A program made the translations under genes and the position numbers. The notes beneath the pieces are model-generated. The model was not told where the DNA came from, ran no database searches, and saw only the letters and a list, made by a program, of their open reading frames with translations. DNA of 64,000 nucleotides from Melieria omissa (Eukaryota > Arthropoda > Insecta > Diptera > Ulidiidae): contig OZ020268.1 of assembly GCA_963971225.1 (NCBI GenBank), positions 34,187,848 through 34,251,847 of the forward strand, read 5' to 3'. Positions 35,965 to 45,733 of the stretch are shown here, piece by piece; positions within the stretch are counted from its first letter, which is position 1; every line of letters starts with the position of its first letter.

Positions 35965-37050
35965 TGTTTAATTAAGCACACATGAAACACTAAATATTTT
36001 GCTGAATTTGTTTTAAATTGAATTTAAATGAAAATTGTTCATGAACCAGTGAACTACAAATTGTACAATCAGCCACTAATGCTACTTAAAGACTGACATT
36101 TTCGCGCTGCCAACACACACTTATACTACAATGCAGTGAGTAATTTTAATGATCATTGGTCGGGCTCCTATTTCAAGCATTTCCTTTGCTCGCACCAGCG
36201 ATCTGAACGCAACGCCACCGTGGCTGGCTGGATGTGTTGATGAAGAACGCAGAGCGCTTGTGTGGCTGCGGAATGAATTAAATCATTAGCGACGACAAAT
36301 TGACCATAAATACCCGTTTGAGCAATGTGCAACGAGCGAGAAGCGTGCTGTGGCCACACACTAATGGCGAAAGCAGTCAAAATATTTACTCATCGGATGT
36401 CCATCTGCATGCAACTTTCTTGTGTTGTCTGCCTGCCCAACCTATCGGCTTACAATATTATTTCAAGTACATACAAGCGGCACTTCCGTATGTCACACAC
36501 TATTTGGACACACTTGAACCACACATTACACATTAATCACTCGCTGTGAATGTGCGTCTGGTGGTCTGCATCTATGTTTTTTTGGTTTCTTGTTCTCGTT
36601 CGCCGATTTGCATCCTCATTGCACTGCTGTCAGCACCAAATTGGTTTGTTGTTGCGGTGTTTGTGTTGCGGTTTAATTGCATTTGCCACACACTTACAAC
36701 TGCCTAAGCGGCTGTGCGCGCAATTTCGCTCATCTGCTCCACACAGTGCGCAGAGTTTAATTAAAATTTGCTTGATAATGTGTCGATAAGTGAGTGCAGA
36801 ATTTGAATGAAGTGTTTGTGGTGGTGACGTCAGCCTTGGCAATTGCGTTAATTGATCATAATGTGCGCAGACAGCACAGACAACATGCCACAAGCAGCCA
36901 CTGGTCGTTTGGCGGGCGTTTCCGCTCGCACAGCGGGAGTCGAGCGATCTCACTCAAGGGCCACCAACGCACAACCGGCAAACTAGTCTCTTAATGTTTG
37001 ACTACGTGGGGCATTGCAACGCATGTTGCTCGCGAACGCACTTTTGTGAA
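35965..37050. other. Upstream region of the bHLH gene
   Basis: About 1.1 kb between the bHLH start codon and the LINE insertion site. It should hold the bHLH 5' UTR and promoter. Open frames here are short and without recognisable domains. No specific motif could be supported. Confidence 0.45.
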
Positions 37051-37062
37051 TGAATCAACTGA
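37051..37062. repeat. LINE target-site duplication, left copy
   Basis: TGAATCAACTGA, identical to 42495-42506 on the other side of the LINE. Perfect identity supports a recent insertion. Confidence 0.92.
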
Positions 37063-37146
37063 TTAGATTAGATTAGATTGGTTGGGGCTAGACATTGGCT
37101 GTCTATGGCACTGCGTTCATTTTGAACTATTGTGCCTTACCCAAAT

Positions 37147-39639
37147 TCAGTACTGGAAGAGACTATTTCCTCCTATTTTCTCAAAGAACATTTTGATTCT
37201 TGCGAGATCAATTTCAGACAAATGAGTAGTCTGTATTAGTTCCTTGCCTAGTACTTGCTTTCTTGCATGAACTAAGGCCGGGCATTCAGTGATCAGGTGT
37301 ATGGAAGTCTCGTCATCCTCCATACAAAATCTACATATTTCACTGTCTGTTAGTTTCAGACGGGTCTTATGTTTGTTTAGCAGACAGTGTCCGCTGATTA
37401 CCCCTGTCATGAGTTTTAGTTCCGCTCTGCTCAAGCGCAAGAGAAATTTTGCATTTCTGCTCGAGTATCGCGGGTAAAAGGCCTTGGTACATTCCATGCC
37501 ACTTGATTTTGACCATCTTGCATTTGCTTTGATCAAGTATTCTTGCTTAATACAACCTTTGTAATGAGATTTGCTGACACCTAAGATCGGTTCGGGTCCA
37601 AATGGTCGCTTTCCAGCTCCCTCCCTTGCCAATCTGTCTGCGTCCTCATTACCGTCATAGCCGCAATGCGCTGGGATCCAGTGTATTATCACCCGATTCC
37701 CTGTTGACAGTTGTTGGAGAAGATTAGCTGTCTCCCATACCAACTTAGAAGTAAATGTCGACGCGTGCAATGCTCTTATTGCGGCCTGACTGTCTGACAT
37801 TATGATGATCCTTTTCCGATGAGGGTGAAGGTTCAAGATTTCTATGGCACACTGATTGATAGCACAGACTTCCGCTTGGAAGACGGTTGCTAAACTACCA
37901 AGGCTGACTGACATTTGGGTACTGGAACTGTATATCCCAGATCCTGTGCCTTCTTCAGTCTTGGATCCATCAGTGTACCAGACAATGTCATCACAGGTAA
38001 GACTGATTTTTGAATTGTCCCAGTCTACTCTGTTAGGTATATGTGTCTTATATTTCCTGTTAAAGATATGTCGCGGAGGCATTGAGTCAAGAGGCAACCA
38101 AAAGCTTCCGTCTCGCCTCCGTTCCTTAACAATGGAGCGGTGACCGCTTGCATGTAGATCCTGTGGTATGAATCCACTATGCATCAGTCTATGTGTACTA
38201 ATAACCGCAGTCATTTGTACGGTTAGGTCCAACGGCACAACTCCCAATATAACATTGAGAGCAGCTGTTGGTGTTGTTCGAAGGCAGCCAGTGATGCAGG
38301 AGTTAATTACTCTTTGCAACCGTTCCAGCCTGTTCGCAGTCGTTTTCTCTGTGGTTTTTTTCCACCATACTATCGCCCCATAGGTAATGATGGGGAGGAT
38401 GACTAGGGTGTAGATTTTTTGAAGCCATATCGGTTTCGTTCCCCAGTTTTTGCCACAGATTCGTTTACAAGTCCAGAGTGCGTTGCCCGCCTTCTGAAGA
38501 GTACGATCTATGTGGGGTTTCCAGTTCAATTTACTGTCTAGAGTTACCCCAAGGTATTTGGCTTCTTTTACGAAGCCTACATCTTTTCCAAAAACCTTTA
38601 TCGGTCTCAGGTCATATTTTCTTTTGAGTGTGAACGGTACGAAGATCGTCTTATCAGGGTTTACTGATAGACTCTGCTCGGCGCACCAATTTTCTACAAT
38701 TCTTATTGCACCCTGTAGTAGATCAGAGACGGTCTGCCCGTCTTTGCCTCTAACCGCAATAACTAGGTCATCAGCATAGGCAATAACGTCGTAACCTCGA
38801 TCCGAAAGGATGCGGATTAATCCGTTTATTACCATGGACCAGAGTAGAGGAGATAGTACGCCCCCCTGGGGGCAGCCCCGGACCGTCCTGGCTAGGATCT
38901 TGATGCCATGTAAGCTGGATTCTATTAGCCTGCTTTTGAGCATCATGGAGATCCATCTTGAAAGTGCAGTTGGCACTTGAAATACCTCTAAAGCCGATCC
39001 TATAGCTTCATAGGTGGTGTTGTTGAAAGCCCCCTCTATGTCTAGGAAACCTACTAAACAGATTTCTTTCTCGTCAAGGGATTTTTCGATTTTGCTGACC
39101 AGGGCAGATAGGGCTGTTTCCGTAGACCTGCCTTTTCGGTAAGCATGTTGGTGTGCACTTAGAGGATTTCGGATAAGGACTTCGTCTCTGAGGTATCTCT
39201 CTATTACCTTCTCCATACCCTTAAGTACACATGACATCAGGCTTATAGGTCTGAAGGACTTCGGATCCTTTTTGTTTGACTTACCGGCTTTAGGAAGGTA
39301 TACAACATTCACTGTTCTCCATACCTCCGGAATGTAGCCGAAAGCCAAACTGCATGTGTATAATTTCGAAAGGATGGGCAACAGACTGTCTAGTCCTCTT
39401 TGTAACAGCGCCGGGAAGATTTTATCCTTTCCCGCCGCCTTGTACGGGGAGAACGTTCCTATCGCCCATTCTACAATCGAGCGTTCGCAGATGAGATTGG
39501 CCAATCTCCAATCTTGCCTACTGGGACAGTGTGACTGCCAACTACTATGGGTATTATGATCGGGGTCGTCTATTATTTCTGATCCCGGAAAGTGGACTTT
39601 AGTGAGCAGCGCTAATGTATCCTGCGCACTCTTTGTGAC
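37147..39639 (-). pseudogene. LINE ORF2, reverse transcriptase and RNase H portion
   Basis: An open frame entered after a frameshift near 39650 and running to the stop near 37147. The thumb/finger region includes KAAGKDKI and FRPISLMSCVLKGMEK. The catalytic YADD box sits in VIAYADDLVIAV, and the later KYLGVTLDSKL block is present. An RNase H domain follows (VWYTDGSKTEEGTGSG, AEVCAIN, IMSDSQAAIRAL, HCGYDGNEDADRLA), with its acidic catalytic residues visible. A Cys/His motif (CRFCMEDDETSIHLITECP) is near the C-terminus. It supplies target-primed reverse transcription. Catalytic motifs look intact, but the frame is separated from the endonuclease part. Confidence 0.92.
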
Positions 39640-40724
39640 TTCCCGGTTGACAGAATCTTTTGCAGCCTACAGCCTGAGTTCGCGTCGTTCACGTCCTCGC
39701 AGAAGCGTCTAAAAGATTCCCTCTTGGCTTTCTTTATTTCCTTATTGTAATTGGTGAGAGCATCGGAGTAGGTCTGCCAGTCGTTATTCCGCTTGGCCCT
39801 ATTGAATAGTTTCCGTACTCCCTTCCTTAGCGCGCTAAGATGACTGCTCCACCAAGGTGTCTGTCTTTTAAAGGTTTTAGTCTTTAAAGGACAGTTCTCT
39901 TCATAGGCGTTCACTACGGCTTCCTGCAGTTTTTTAGAAGCCCCTTCCAGCCTATCTATTGTGTCAACTCTGTTTCCAAGTTGTGTAGTGATGCCGTGCC
40001 TTAACTGGTGACAATAGCTGTCCCAGTCAGTCTGTCTTTTTGGCCTAAAGGACACGGCAGTCAGTGACTTGTCACCTAACCTAAACCTTATATGTCTATG
40101 GTCAGAACAAGAGGGCTCTTCGGATACTCGCCAATTGCTGACAAGTGATTTCGATAGAGAAGTAGTTAGGGTGAGATCTAGCACCTCTTCCCTGGTTCTA
40201 GTTATGAACGTCGGACTATCTCCTACGTTACATATACTTAAGTCTAGTGAGAGTATATAGTCGAATAGTGACTCACCTCTAGCGTTGGTATCCGTGCTTC
40301 CCCAGATAGTGTGATGGGCGTTCGCGTCACACCCTAGGACCAGCTCCAGACGATTGTCCCTAGCATAAGCAACAAGCTGTTCTGCTATCGTCGTGGGACA
40401 TTCAGGTACATCTCCAGGGAAGTATGCTGACGCTATGATCAGTTCTCTGGAGTTGCAACTGATCTTGGCCGCGCACAGATCTGGCGTAACAAAATCTGTC
40501 AACGGAAAGAAAGAATTGCCATTAAACACAATACAGGTTCTAGGCCTATCAGTAGACTGACACCACAGTACATTACCTGACTGCGAGAGGCCCAGGATCT
40601 CATTGCTGGTGCTGGTCCACGGTTCCTGCACCAGGGCTATGCTAGGACCGTAGGTGTTGATGGTCCTAGCCAAGACAGCTGACGCTGCCTGTGCCCTATG
40701 GAGATTGATCTAAACAATCTCCAT
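39612..40724 (-). pseudogene. LINE ORF2, AP-like endonuclease portion
   Basis: Endonuclease/exonuclease/phosphatase-fold domain. VQEPW, GCDANAHH(T)IWGS, LDLT and SCSDHRHI show the expected catalytic Glu, Asp-x-Asn and Ser-Asp-His residues. The frame starts at ATG 40724-40722, two bases after the ORF1 stop, but reaches TAG at 40710-40712 after four codons. The next usable ATG is at 40673. At the other end it runs out of frame after ILSTGKSQ near 39650, where a single-base indel separates it from the reverse transcriptase frame. Confidence 0.88.
40698..40724 (-). promoter_or_regulatory. Perfect hairpin at the ORF1/ORF2 junction
   Basis: ATGGAGATTG, a 7-nt loop and CAATCTCCAT form a 10-bp perfect stem that includes the putative ORF2 start codon. 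The loop contains the in-frame TAG. The stem begins 2 nt after the ORF1 stop. Confidence 0.6.
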
Positions 40725-40725
40725 A

Positions 40726-42051
40726 TTATTCGTGAGGGGCTTTGGTGTGAGTGCCTGCACGCTTGCCCCCTCTACCCCTTGTCTGCACCCGTTCATTGCT
40801 GCTCGGGGTTTTTGCAGACTTATCCAAAAGGCCCAGTTGTTTGGACGGATTATCCTTTCCAGACAATTGAGTCTTCCGGACGGGTTTAGTTGAGGCATGC
40901 TTTACAGGTCTCACTGTTGACGGTGTTGGCGTTTTGTCGCCAGTTCGGTTTTCAGTCCTTTTCGCGGTCCGGTCTGTCCGTACCACTAGGGCTGCCTGTC
41001 GACTTGTGGATGGTCTTTCGTCATCCACCCTGATTTGGGGAGTCGTGGTTGTCGTCGTCCCACCTTCACTGGTCGTTGACGGTTTTGTCCCTTGCTCACG
41101 CCGCACCCTGAACTGAATCCGTCCCAGCTCAAAGAAAGGGAGGTCGTTCAGTTCAGCGAGCAAGCGGGTCGACACATCGTCAATGGCCAGCGTCAGCGCC
41201 GATCCTTGTGCCGTAGCAGTTCTGTTCATTACTTTCCAGTTGCCTGTGGGTAATGAGCGGTTCTGCATTCGAAGCATTCGAAGTATTTCGTCGGCCGGGA
41301 GGGAGCAACCAGGAAAGAAAGCCGAGGCAATATTGGGTTTGGGAATATCACTTCCCTCCACCAGCTTCAGCTTTTTGTTCCCTGGTTGAATTTTCGGCGT
41401 CACCTCTTTTAGCCAGTTCTTCGATGCCTCATCGGCACAGTTCACGGTGATCCATCCCGGTTTGAAGGAGCAGCCTAGAAAGCGGATTTGAGGACCATCA
41501 ACGGGGAGCTTATGCAGTTCCTCCTTGATGGCCTTCTCGACATCCTTCTGCTCCTCCAGATCGAGATGGACAGTCGGATACTCTTCAGGAAGAATACCCA
41601 TTCTGATTGCAGCAGCAGCTTCTGCGTAGGATGGACCTACCTTCATCCTTTTGGGAGCGGGTTGTGCCGCTTCCTTCTTGCTACTACTGCCGTCCGTCTT
41701 TGTCTCTACGTTGTCCTCTAGGACGACCTTGAGAGCAACATCGTACGGCTTGCCATCCGCCATCAGCTTCCGAAGCCTCTTCTTTTGAGAAGTCGTCAAC
41801 CGCTTTCTCTTAAGTGAGACGGCTTCGGTAGCTTCCACCAGCGACGGTAATCCGCCCGATATGGCTCCCTCGGCTACCAGAGTGGACACCGTGGTCAGGC
41901 TTGATTCTGAACAATCACTGTCCATGTGACCTTGAGACGGTTGGTCTCTCCAACCGCCCTTGGTCTGGTTTTCAGCGTCACGCTGAGTATTGACGTCGGT
42001 CTGTCCTCCGTCCTTCCCATCCGAGGCGAGTTTTAAAGTGCTCATCATCAT
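40726..42051 (-). CDS. LINE ORF1 (gag-like, DUF4780-type)
   Basis: A 441-aa ORF1, intact. The middle (about residues 160-330) carries the alpha/beta RNA-binding-like domain common in ORF1 of LOA-type elements (LGCSFKPGWITVNC, DEILRMLRMQNRSLPTGNW). The ends are charged and disordered: acidic and Ser-rich at the N-terminus, Thr/Lys/Arg-rich at the C-terminus (RGRGGKRAGTH). No CCHC knuckle is seen. It would bind element RNA to form the retrotransposition particle. The family name is from memory of such elements, not a search. Confidence 0.85.
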   Translation of the reverse strand: MMMSTLKLASDGKDGGQTDVNTQRDAENQTKGGWRDQPSQGHMDSDCSESSLTTVSTLVAEGAISGGLPSLVEATEAVSLKRKRLTTSQKKRLRKLMADGKPYDVALKVVLEDNVETKTDGSSSKKEAAQPAPKRMKVGPSYAEAAAAIRMGILPEEYPTVHLDLEEQKDVEKAIKEELHKLPVDGPQIRFLGCSFKPGWITVNCADEASKNWLKEVTPKIQPGNKKLKLVEGSDIPKPNIASAFFPGCSLPADEILRMLRMQNRSLPTGNWKVMNRTATAQGSALTLAIDDVSTRLLAELNDLPFFELGRIQFRVRREQGTKPSTTSEGGTTTTTTPQIRVDDERPSTSRQAALVVRTDRTAKRTENRTGDKTPTPSTVRPVKHASTKPVRKTQLSGKDNPSKQLGLLDKSAKTPSSNERVQTRGRGGKRAGTHTKAPHE

Positions 42052-42494
42052 CTGGTTCTTTGGCCACCTACTCCGACGAGGCGTTTCGGTGGCCTATGCT
42101 GATATAGGGGAAAGGGAAAGGTCAGCCATGACAGAGCCCCGTATCATGGTAAGTCCTTTATACTATCCGAGGCGGACCGGTATCGGATAGGTTCCGTTAG
42201 AATACAGCCGGATACCCCTGGCTGCAAACCATCCAATGGGCACGGATCACTTGACACCCTGGATTAGGGGGGGGTAAGGATGTTGGTAAGAGAGGATAAT
42301 AGCAGGTGGGAGGAATGGAGGGGAGAGCGTGACTAGTTAGCCAGCCACCCGGGAGGAGACATGACCACACCCGGGTGGCTGTTTCCAGCGGCCACCACGA
42401 GGAGGTCTAGTCACATTCCACCAGCCCTTTAGCCACCGTTTGCCGTCGGACATCCAACCGCTAGCGGTAGCCAAAGGGTAGGCAGAAGACCGCC

Positions 42495-42506
42495 TGAATC
42501 AACTGA
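42495..42506. repeat. LINE target-site duplication, right copy
   Basis: TGAATCAACTGA, the partner of 37051-37062. It marks the 5' end of the minus-strand LINE. Confidence 0.92.
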
Positions 42507-42889
42507 AGATTTAGACATAAAACTGTGTTTTATGGAACCAAGAGAATATACAAGAATGTCCGTCTCATATTTGTTTTTTACATTTTCCTAAAGAAAAGTC
42601 CTCTTTGCCGGTCAAAAATGATTGAAAATCACATATTTAAACTATGGCATCGATTTCTACCTGCACGCTTTATTAGCTTAGTCTTACATGGTCTTCGATT
42701 GGTTTGGATCATGATTTGACAAGATTAGAAATGTATTGTATCAAGGTCAAAAAGGATCTAGTGGGATTATACATAAAAATCAGTCTATATGGATCCTCAG
42801 TATGAAACGCTCTCTTCGAGCTAGAAATTACTGTACTGTCTTGTACTTAAGGTCCATACTTAAGTATGTAAAGCAGGGGGATTCGGTCC

Positions 42890-43802
42890 AGCTTAGCTCT
42901 CTGCGAAAACAACAAGGGGGTGTCCCCACGGAGGGATCCTATCTTCGCTGCTGTGGTCTGTGGTCGTTGACGGACTAATCCGCTCTCTTACAGAGCAGGG
43001 ACATGAAGTCATTGCATACGCAGACGATCAAGTATTCGCAGTCAGCGCAGAGATGGACATACCGTCTCAGACTTGCTTCAAAACGCGTTGAATACGGTGG
43101 AGTGCTGGTGCGTCAGACAGAAACTGTCTATATCTATACAAGACCATTGTAGTGCCTTTCACTCTTAAAAGGAATCTAGACCTAAGACAGGTTTGGATCT
43201 TTGGGAAAAAACTTATCTACTCGAAGGAGGTTAAGTTCCTAGGGGTCATTCTAGACAGTAAATTGAAGTGGAGATCCCATGTAGACCGCTTGCTTATGAG
43301 AGCAGGTAATGCTCTCTGGACAGGAGCTGGGACAGGAGGCGGGATGGAAACTTTTGGATGCCTGTGGACCAGTTGCCTCAGAAGCACCTATTCAGAAGAA
43401 GTTACACAACGTATGTTACATACCTCACAGGTTGGACTGGTCTGATAAAAGAATCAGTCTCACGTGTGATGACATTGTCTGGTACACCGATGGGTTCAAG
43501 ATGGAAGAAGGAACCGGGGCAGGAATCTTTAGCTGCAGTTTTTAGTCTTCAGTAAGTCTTGGGGATAAAGTCTCGATCTTTCGAAGCGGAGACTTCTGTA
43601 CATATCATAACTGAATTCCCTGGTCAATACACGCAAGAAAGCGAAGGAGGTGATACAGACGAGAGATTAGAGGTGATACTGACGAGTCTTAAATGAAGGA
43701 CACGAACTCCTCCAGTAACGCAGAGGGACATGACAATAATTCACTACTTGGACACAGTGTTTCGGACAGGTGTTGTCGGAATCCCAAATTTAATCTAATC
43801 TA
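42890..43802 (+). mobile_element. Degenerate LINE fragment, opposite orientation, related to the adjacent element
   Basis: Plus-strand remains of a reverse transcriptase close to that of the neighbouring LINE: VPFTLKR-like and WIFGKKLIYSKEVKFLGVILDSKLKW near 43150-43270, then RNase H start DDIVWYTDG near 43470. Several frameshifts and large deletions break it. It ends in AATCTAATCTAA at 43791-43802, the same tail type as the full element, so the 3' end is preserved. Confidence 0.85.
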
Positions 43803-43899
43803 AAGTATGTCTCTGTTGTCTACTAAAAGGCTCCGTCCTAATATGGCTTATAGATAACCAGCTAAAAAAATTATTTATCCTAACATGAAGCTGTGTTCA

Positions 43900-44530
43900 G
43901 TATTCTTTCCAATAATTGGCGAAAAGTCGAGAAAATCTATTAAGATGATAGGAATTTGAAAAATTGTATTTCAGAAACTTTAAACTCTTGCAGCTTCTAT
44001 CGCATTTGATAGTGGAAGTCTGTAGCTTTCTAATGAGGGATGGAAAGCCTTAGGTATTTCCACCGAAAAGCTGAGAAAATCCATATAGATTGTAGGAATT
44101 GCAGTGTTTGAAATTGAAAAACGATTATCTCCTGTAACTTCTTAACTAGAAAAGGCCTAAATGATAACGCATTTTGTAGAGGAAATCTGCACAAATGGCG
44201 ACAATATCAAAGGTATTCCAAAAATTGCACATACAAAATTGTTAACGCCTGTATCTTTTAAACCTTAAGAAATATATGTCCAAAAGAGATTTTATGAATT
44301 TTAAAACTTAAAATTGGAAACTCGTAACGTTCTGTAACTGTGTAAATCCTAAACTTTATTTCTATGTAGAAATTTCCTTATTTGTAATTGAAAAATGGTT
44401 ATCTATGGTTATCTTATGGTAAATTATAACCCATATGATAGTGGAAGTCGGTAACTTTCCAACAACTGGTGTAACTTTCTATTAATTCCACAGGAAAGCC
44501 GAGAAAATCGATGTAGAATGTAGGAATTTA
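43900..44530. repeat. Diverged repeat units with a GAGAAAATC..GTAGGAATT core
   Basis: The core motif (GAGAAAATCTATTAAGATGA, GAGAAAATCCATATAGATTG, GAGAAAATCGATGTAGAATG, each followed by TAGGAATT) recurs near 43930, 44075 and 44502. Each lies near a T(A/G)GTGGAAGTC(T/G)GTA box. This looks like an old tandem or satellite-like array. No coding potential. Confidence 0.5.
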
Positions 44531-44542
44531 ATTATTTGTAGG

Positions 44543-44855
44543 TTAACCCTTTCAATACTGCGGAGATATATAAGTCCCAGATAATGTTCAAAAATTACTG
44601 GTGCGAAAAGTATTCGCTTTTAAAGTGCTGGGATGGGACTGAACAGTAGTCTGTAGTCAGTACTTCACAACACGTGTTTTAGTTAGCATAACCTAACTAA
44701 TTCATACTTGGTATACGTTCAGAAATGTAAGCGTGCTCTTTGTGCATAAAAAAATCTCAAATTATGTAAACATGTTCTTTTACTTATTTATATCACATTT
44801 AGTTCAATTATACAGAAATATCTTCACTGGCCAAAAGTCGTATTGAAAGGGTTAA
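44543..44855. mobile_element. TTAA-flanked MITE (piggyBac-like), copy A
   Basis: TTAA at 44543-44546 and 44852-44855 bounds a 305-bp element with inverted ends CCCTTTCAATAC and GTATTGAAAGGG. Terminal CCC/GGG with TTAA duplication is the piggyBac signature. No coding capacity. Confidence 0.8.
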
Positions 44856-44914
44856 AACTGGTTAGTTTAACTGGTCCTGTACCTGACCTGTACCTACCTG
44901 AACTAAAAAATTTA

Positions 44915-45378
44915 GAGGCCAAATCGAAGGAATTACACAAATTGTAAATAAACAACTTTAAATGCCTGTATCTATTAACCCATTCGAGACCGATTGCGCA
45001 CCGTGTGTGCAATGGATTTCCGAGGCTATAAGAAAATAATGTGCATCTATCAGTTAATCTAAGTAAGCTAGTCGTCGAAATACGATTTTTCTGGAACTAA
45101 TGAAATCTGTAAAGTACAGGGAAACAAAATTTTGCATTGGTTTTTCGAGGCCAAATCGAAGGAATTACACAAATTGTAAATAAACAACTTGAAATGCCTG
45201 TATCTATTAACCCATCCGAGACCGAATGTACACCGTGTGTGCAATGGATTTCCGAGGCTATAAGAAAATAATGTGCATCTATCAGTTAATCTAAGTAAGC
45301 TAGTCGTCGAAATACGATTTTTCTGGAACTAATGAAATCTGTAAAGTACAGGGAAACAAAATTTTGCATTGGTTTTAC
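44915..45378. repeat. Two tandem copies of a 232-bp unit
   Basis: 44915-45146 and 45147-45378 are almost identical; both start GAGGCCAAATCGAAGG and differ at a handful of bases. Each copy contains a TTAACCCAT(T/C)CGAGACC transposon end, so the duplication occurred after that element inserted and copied its left end. Confidence 0.88.
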
Positions 45379-45456
45379 TGTGTACAATACAAAGAAAAAT
45401 TAAATTTCGCTCCTGGGGACCGTGTTCGAAAAAAATCGTCGTCTCGAATGGGTTAA
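45207..45456. mobile_element. TTAA-flanked MITE (piggyBac-like), copy B
   Basis: The left end TTAACCCATCCGAGACC starts at 45207 (a second copy at 44975 comes from the 232-bp tandem duplication). The right end GTCTCGAATGGG is followed by TTAA at 45453-45456. Original length is about 240 bp. Confidence 0.78.
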
Positions 45457-45553
45457 ACCAGATGAGATAAACTTGTACATATGCTGAAAATTTTTAGAAA
45501 ATTCAAACTTCTAATTGGACCACTTTTAACGTATGTAACTCTCAAACTCTATT

Positions 45554-45733
45554 TTTGTCATCAGGGGCGGATTCAGAAGAATATTTCGGGGGTTTCAAAA
45601 AGTAATTCTTTAAAATTTTTAACATGAAAAAAATGCCATTTAATTTGTATGTAAGTAGTTTTGAAGTCGATTCTAATATTTCGGGGGGTTTTACCCCAAA
45701 ACGCCGCCCCCTGAATCCCCCACTGTTTGTCAT
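45554..45733. mobile_element. hAT-like MITE with perfect 8-bp target duplication
   Basis: TTTGTCAT occurs at 45554-45561 and 45726-45733. Between them a 164-bp element (45562-45725) begins CAGGGGCGGATTCAG and ends with the complement of CAGTGGGGGATTCAG. CAG/CTG ends and an 8-bp duplication are hAT features. A repeated AATATTTCGGGGG motif lies inside both ends. Confidence 0.85.

Larger units (their letters stand above)
37063..42494 (-). mobile_element. Near-complete LOA-like non-LTR retrotransposon
   Basis: A 5432-bp LINE flanked by a perfect 12-bp duplication TGAATCAACTGA (37051-37062 and 42495-42506). In minus orientation it has a 5' UTR of about 440 nt, ORF1, ORF2 (endonuclease, reverse transcriptase, RNase H), a short 3' UTR and a tail of AATCT-type repeats next to the left duplication. 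The ORF1 type and the presence of RNase H point to the I/LOA superclade. The copy has a TAG at ORF2 codon 5 and one frameshift near 39650 but is otherwise intact, so it is young. It lies 1.1 kb upstream of the bHLH gene on the same strand. Confidence 0.93.

Noticed and set aside
40698..40724. Hairpin as a transcription terminator
   Set aside because: It lies between two ORFs of a retrotransposon in a eukaryote and has no T-run; treated as an RNA structure candidate instead.
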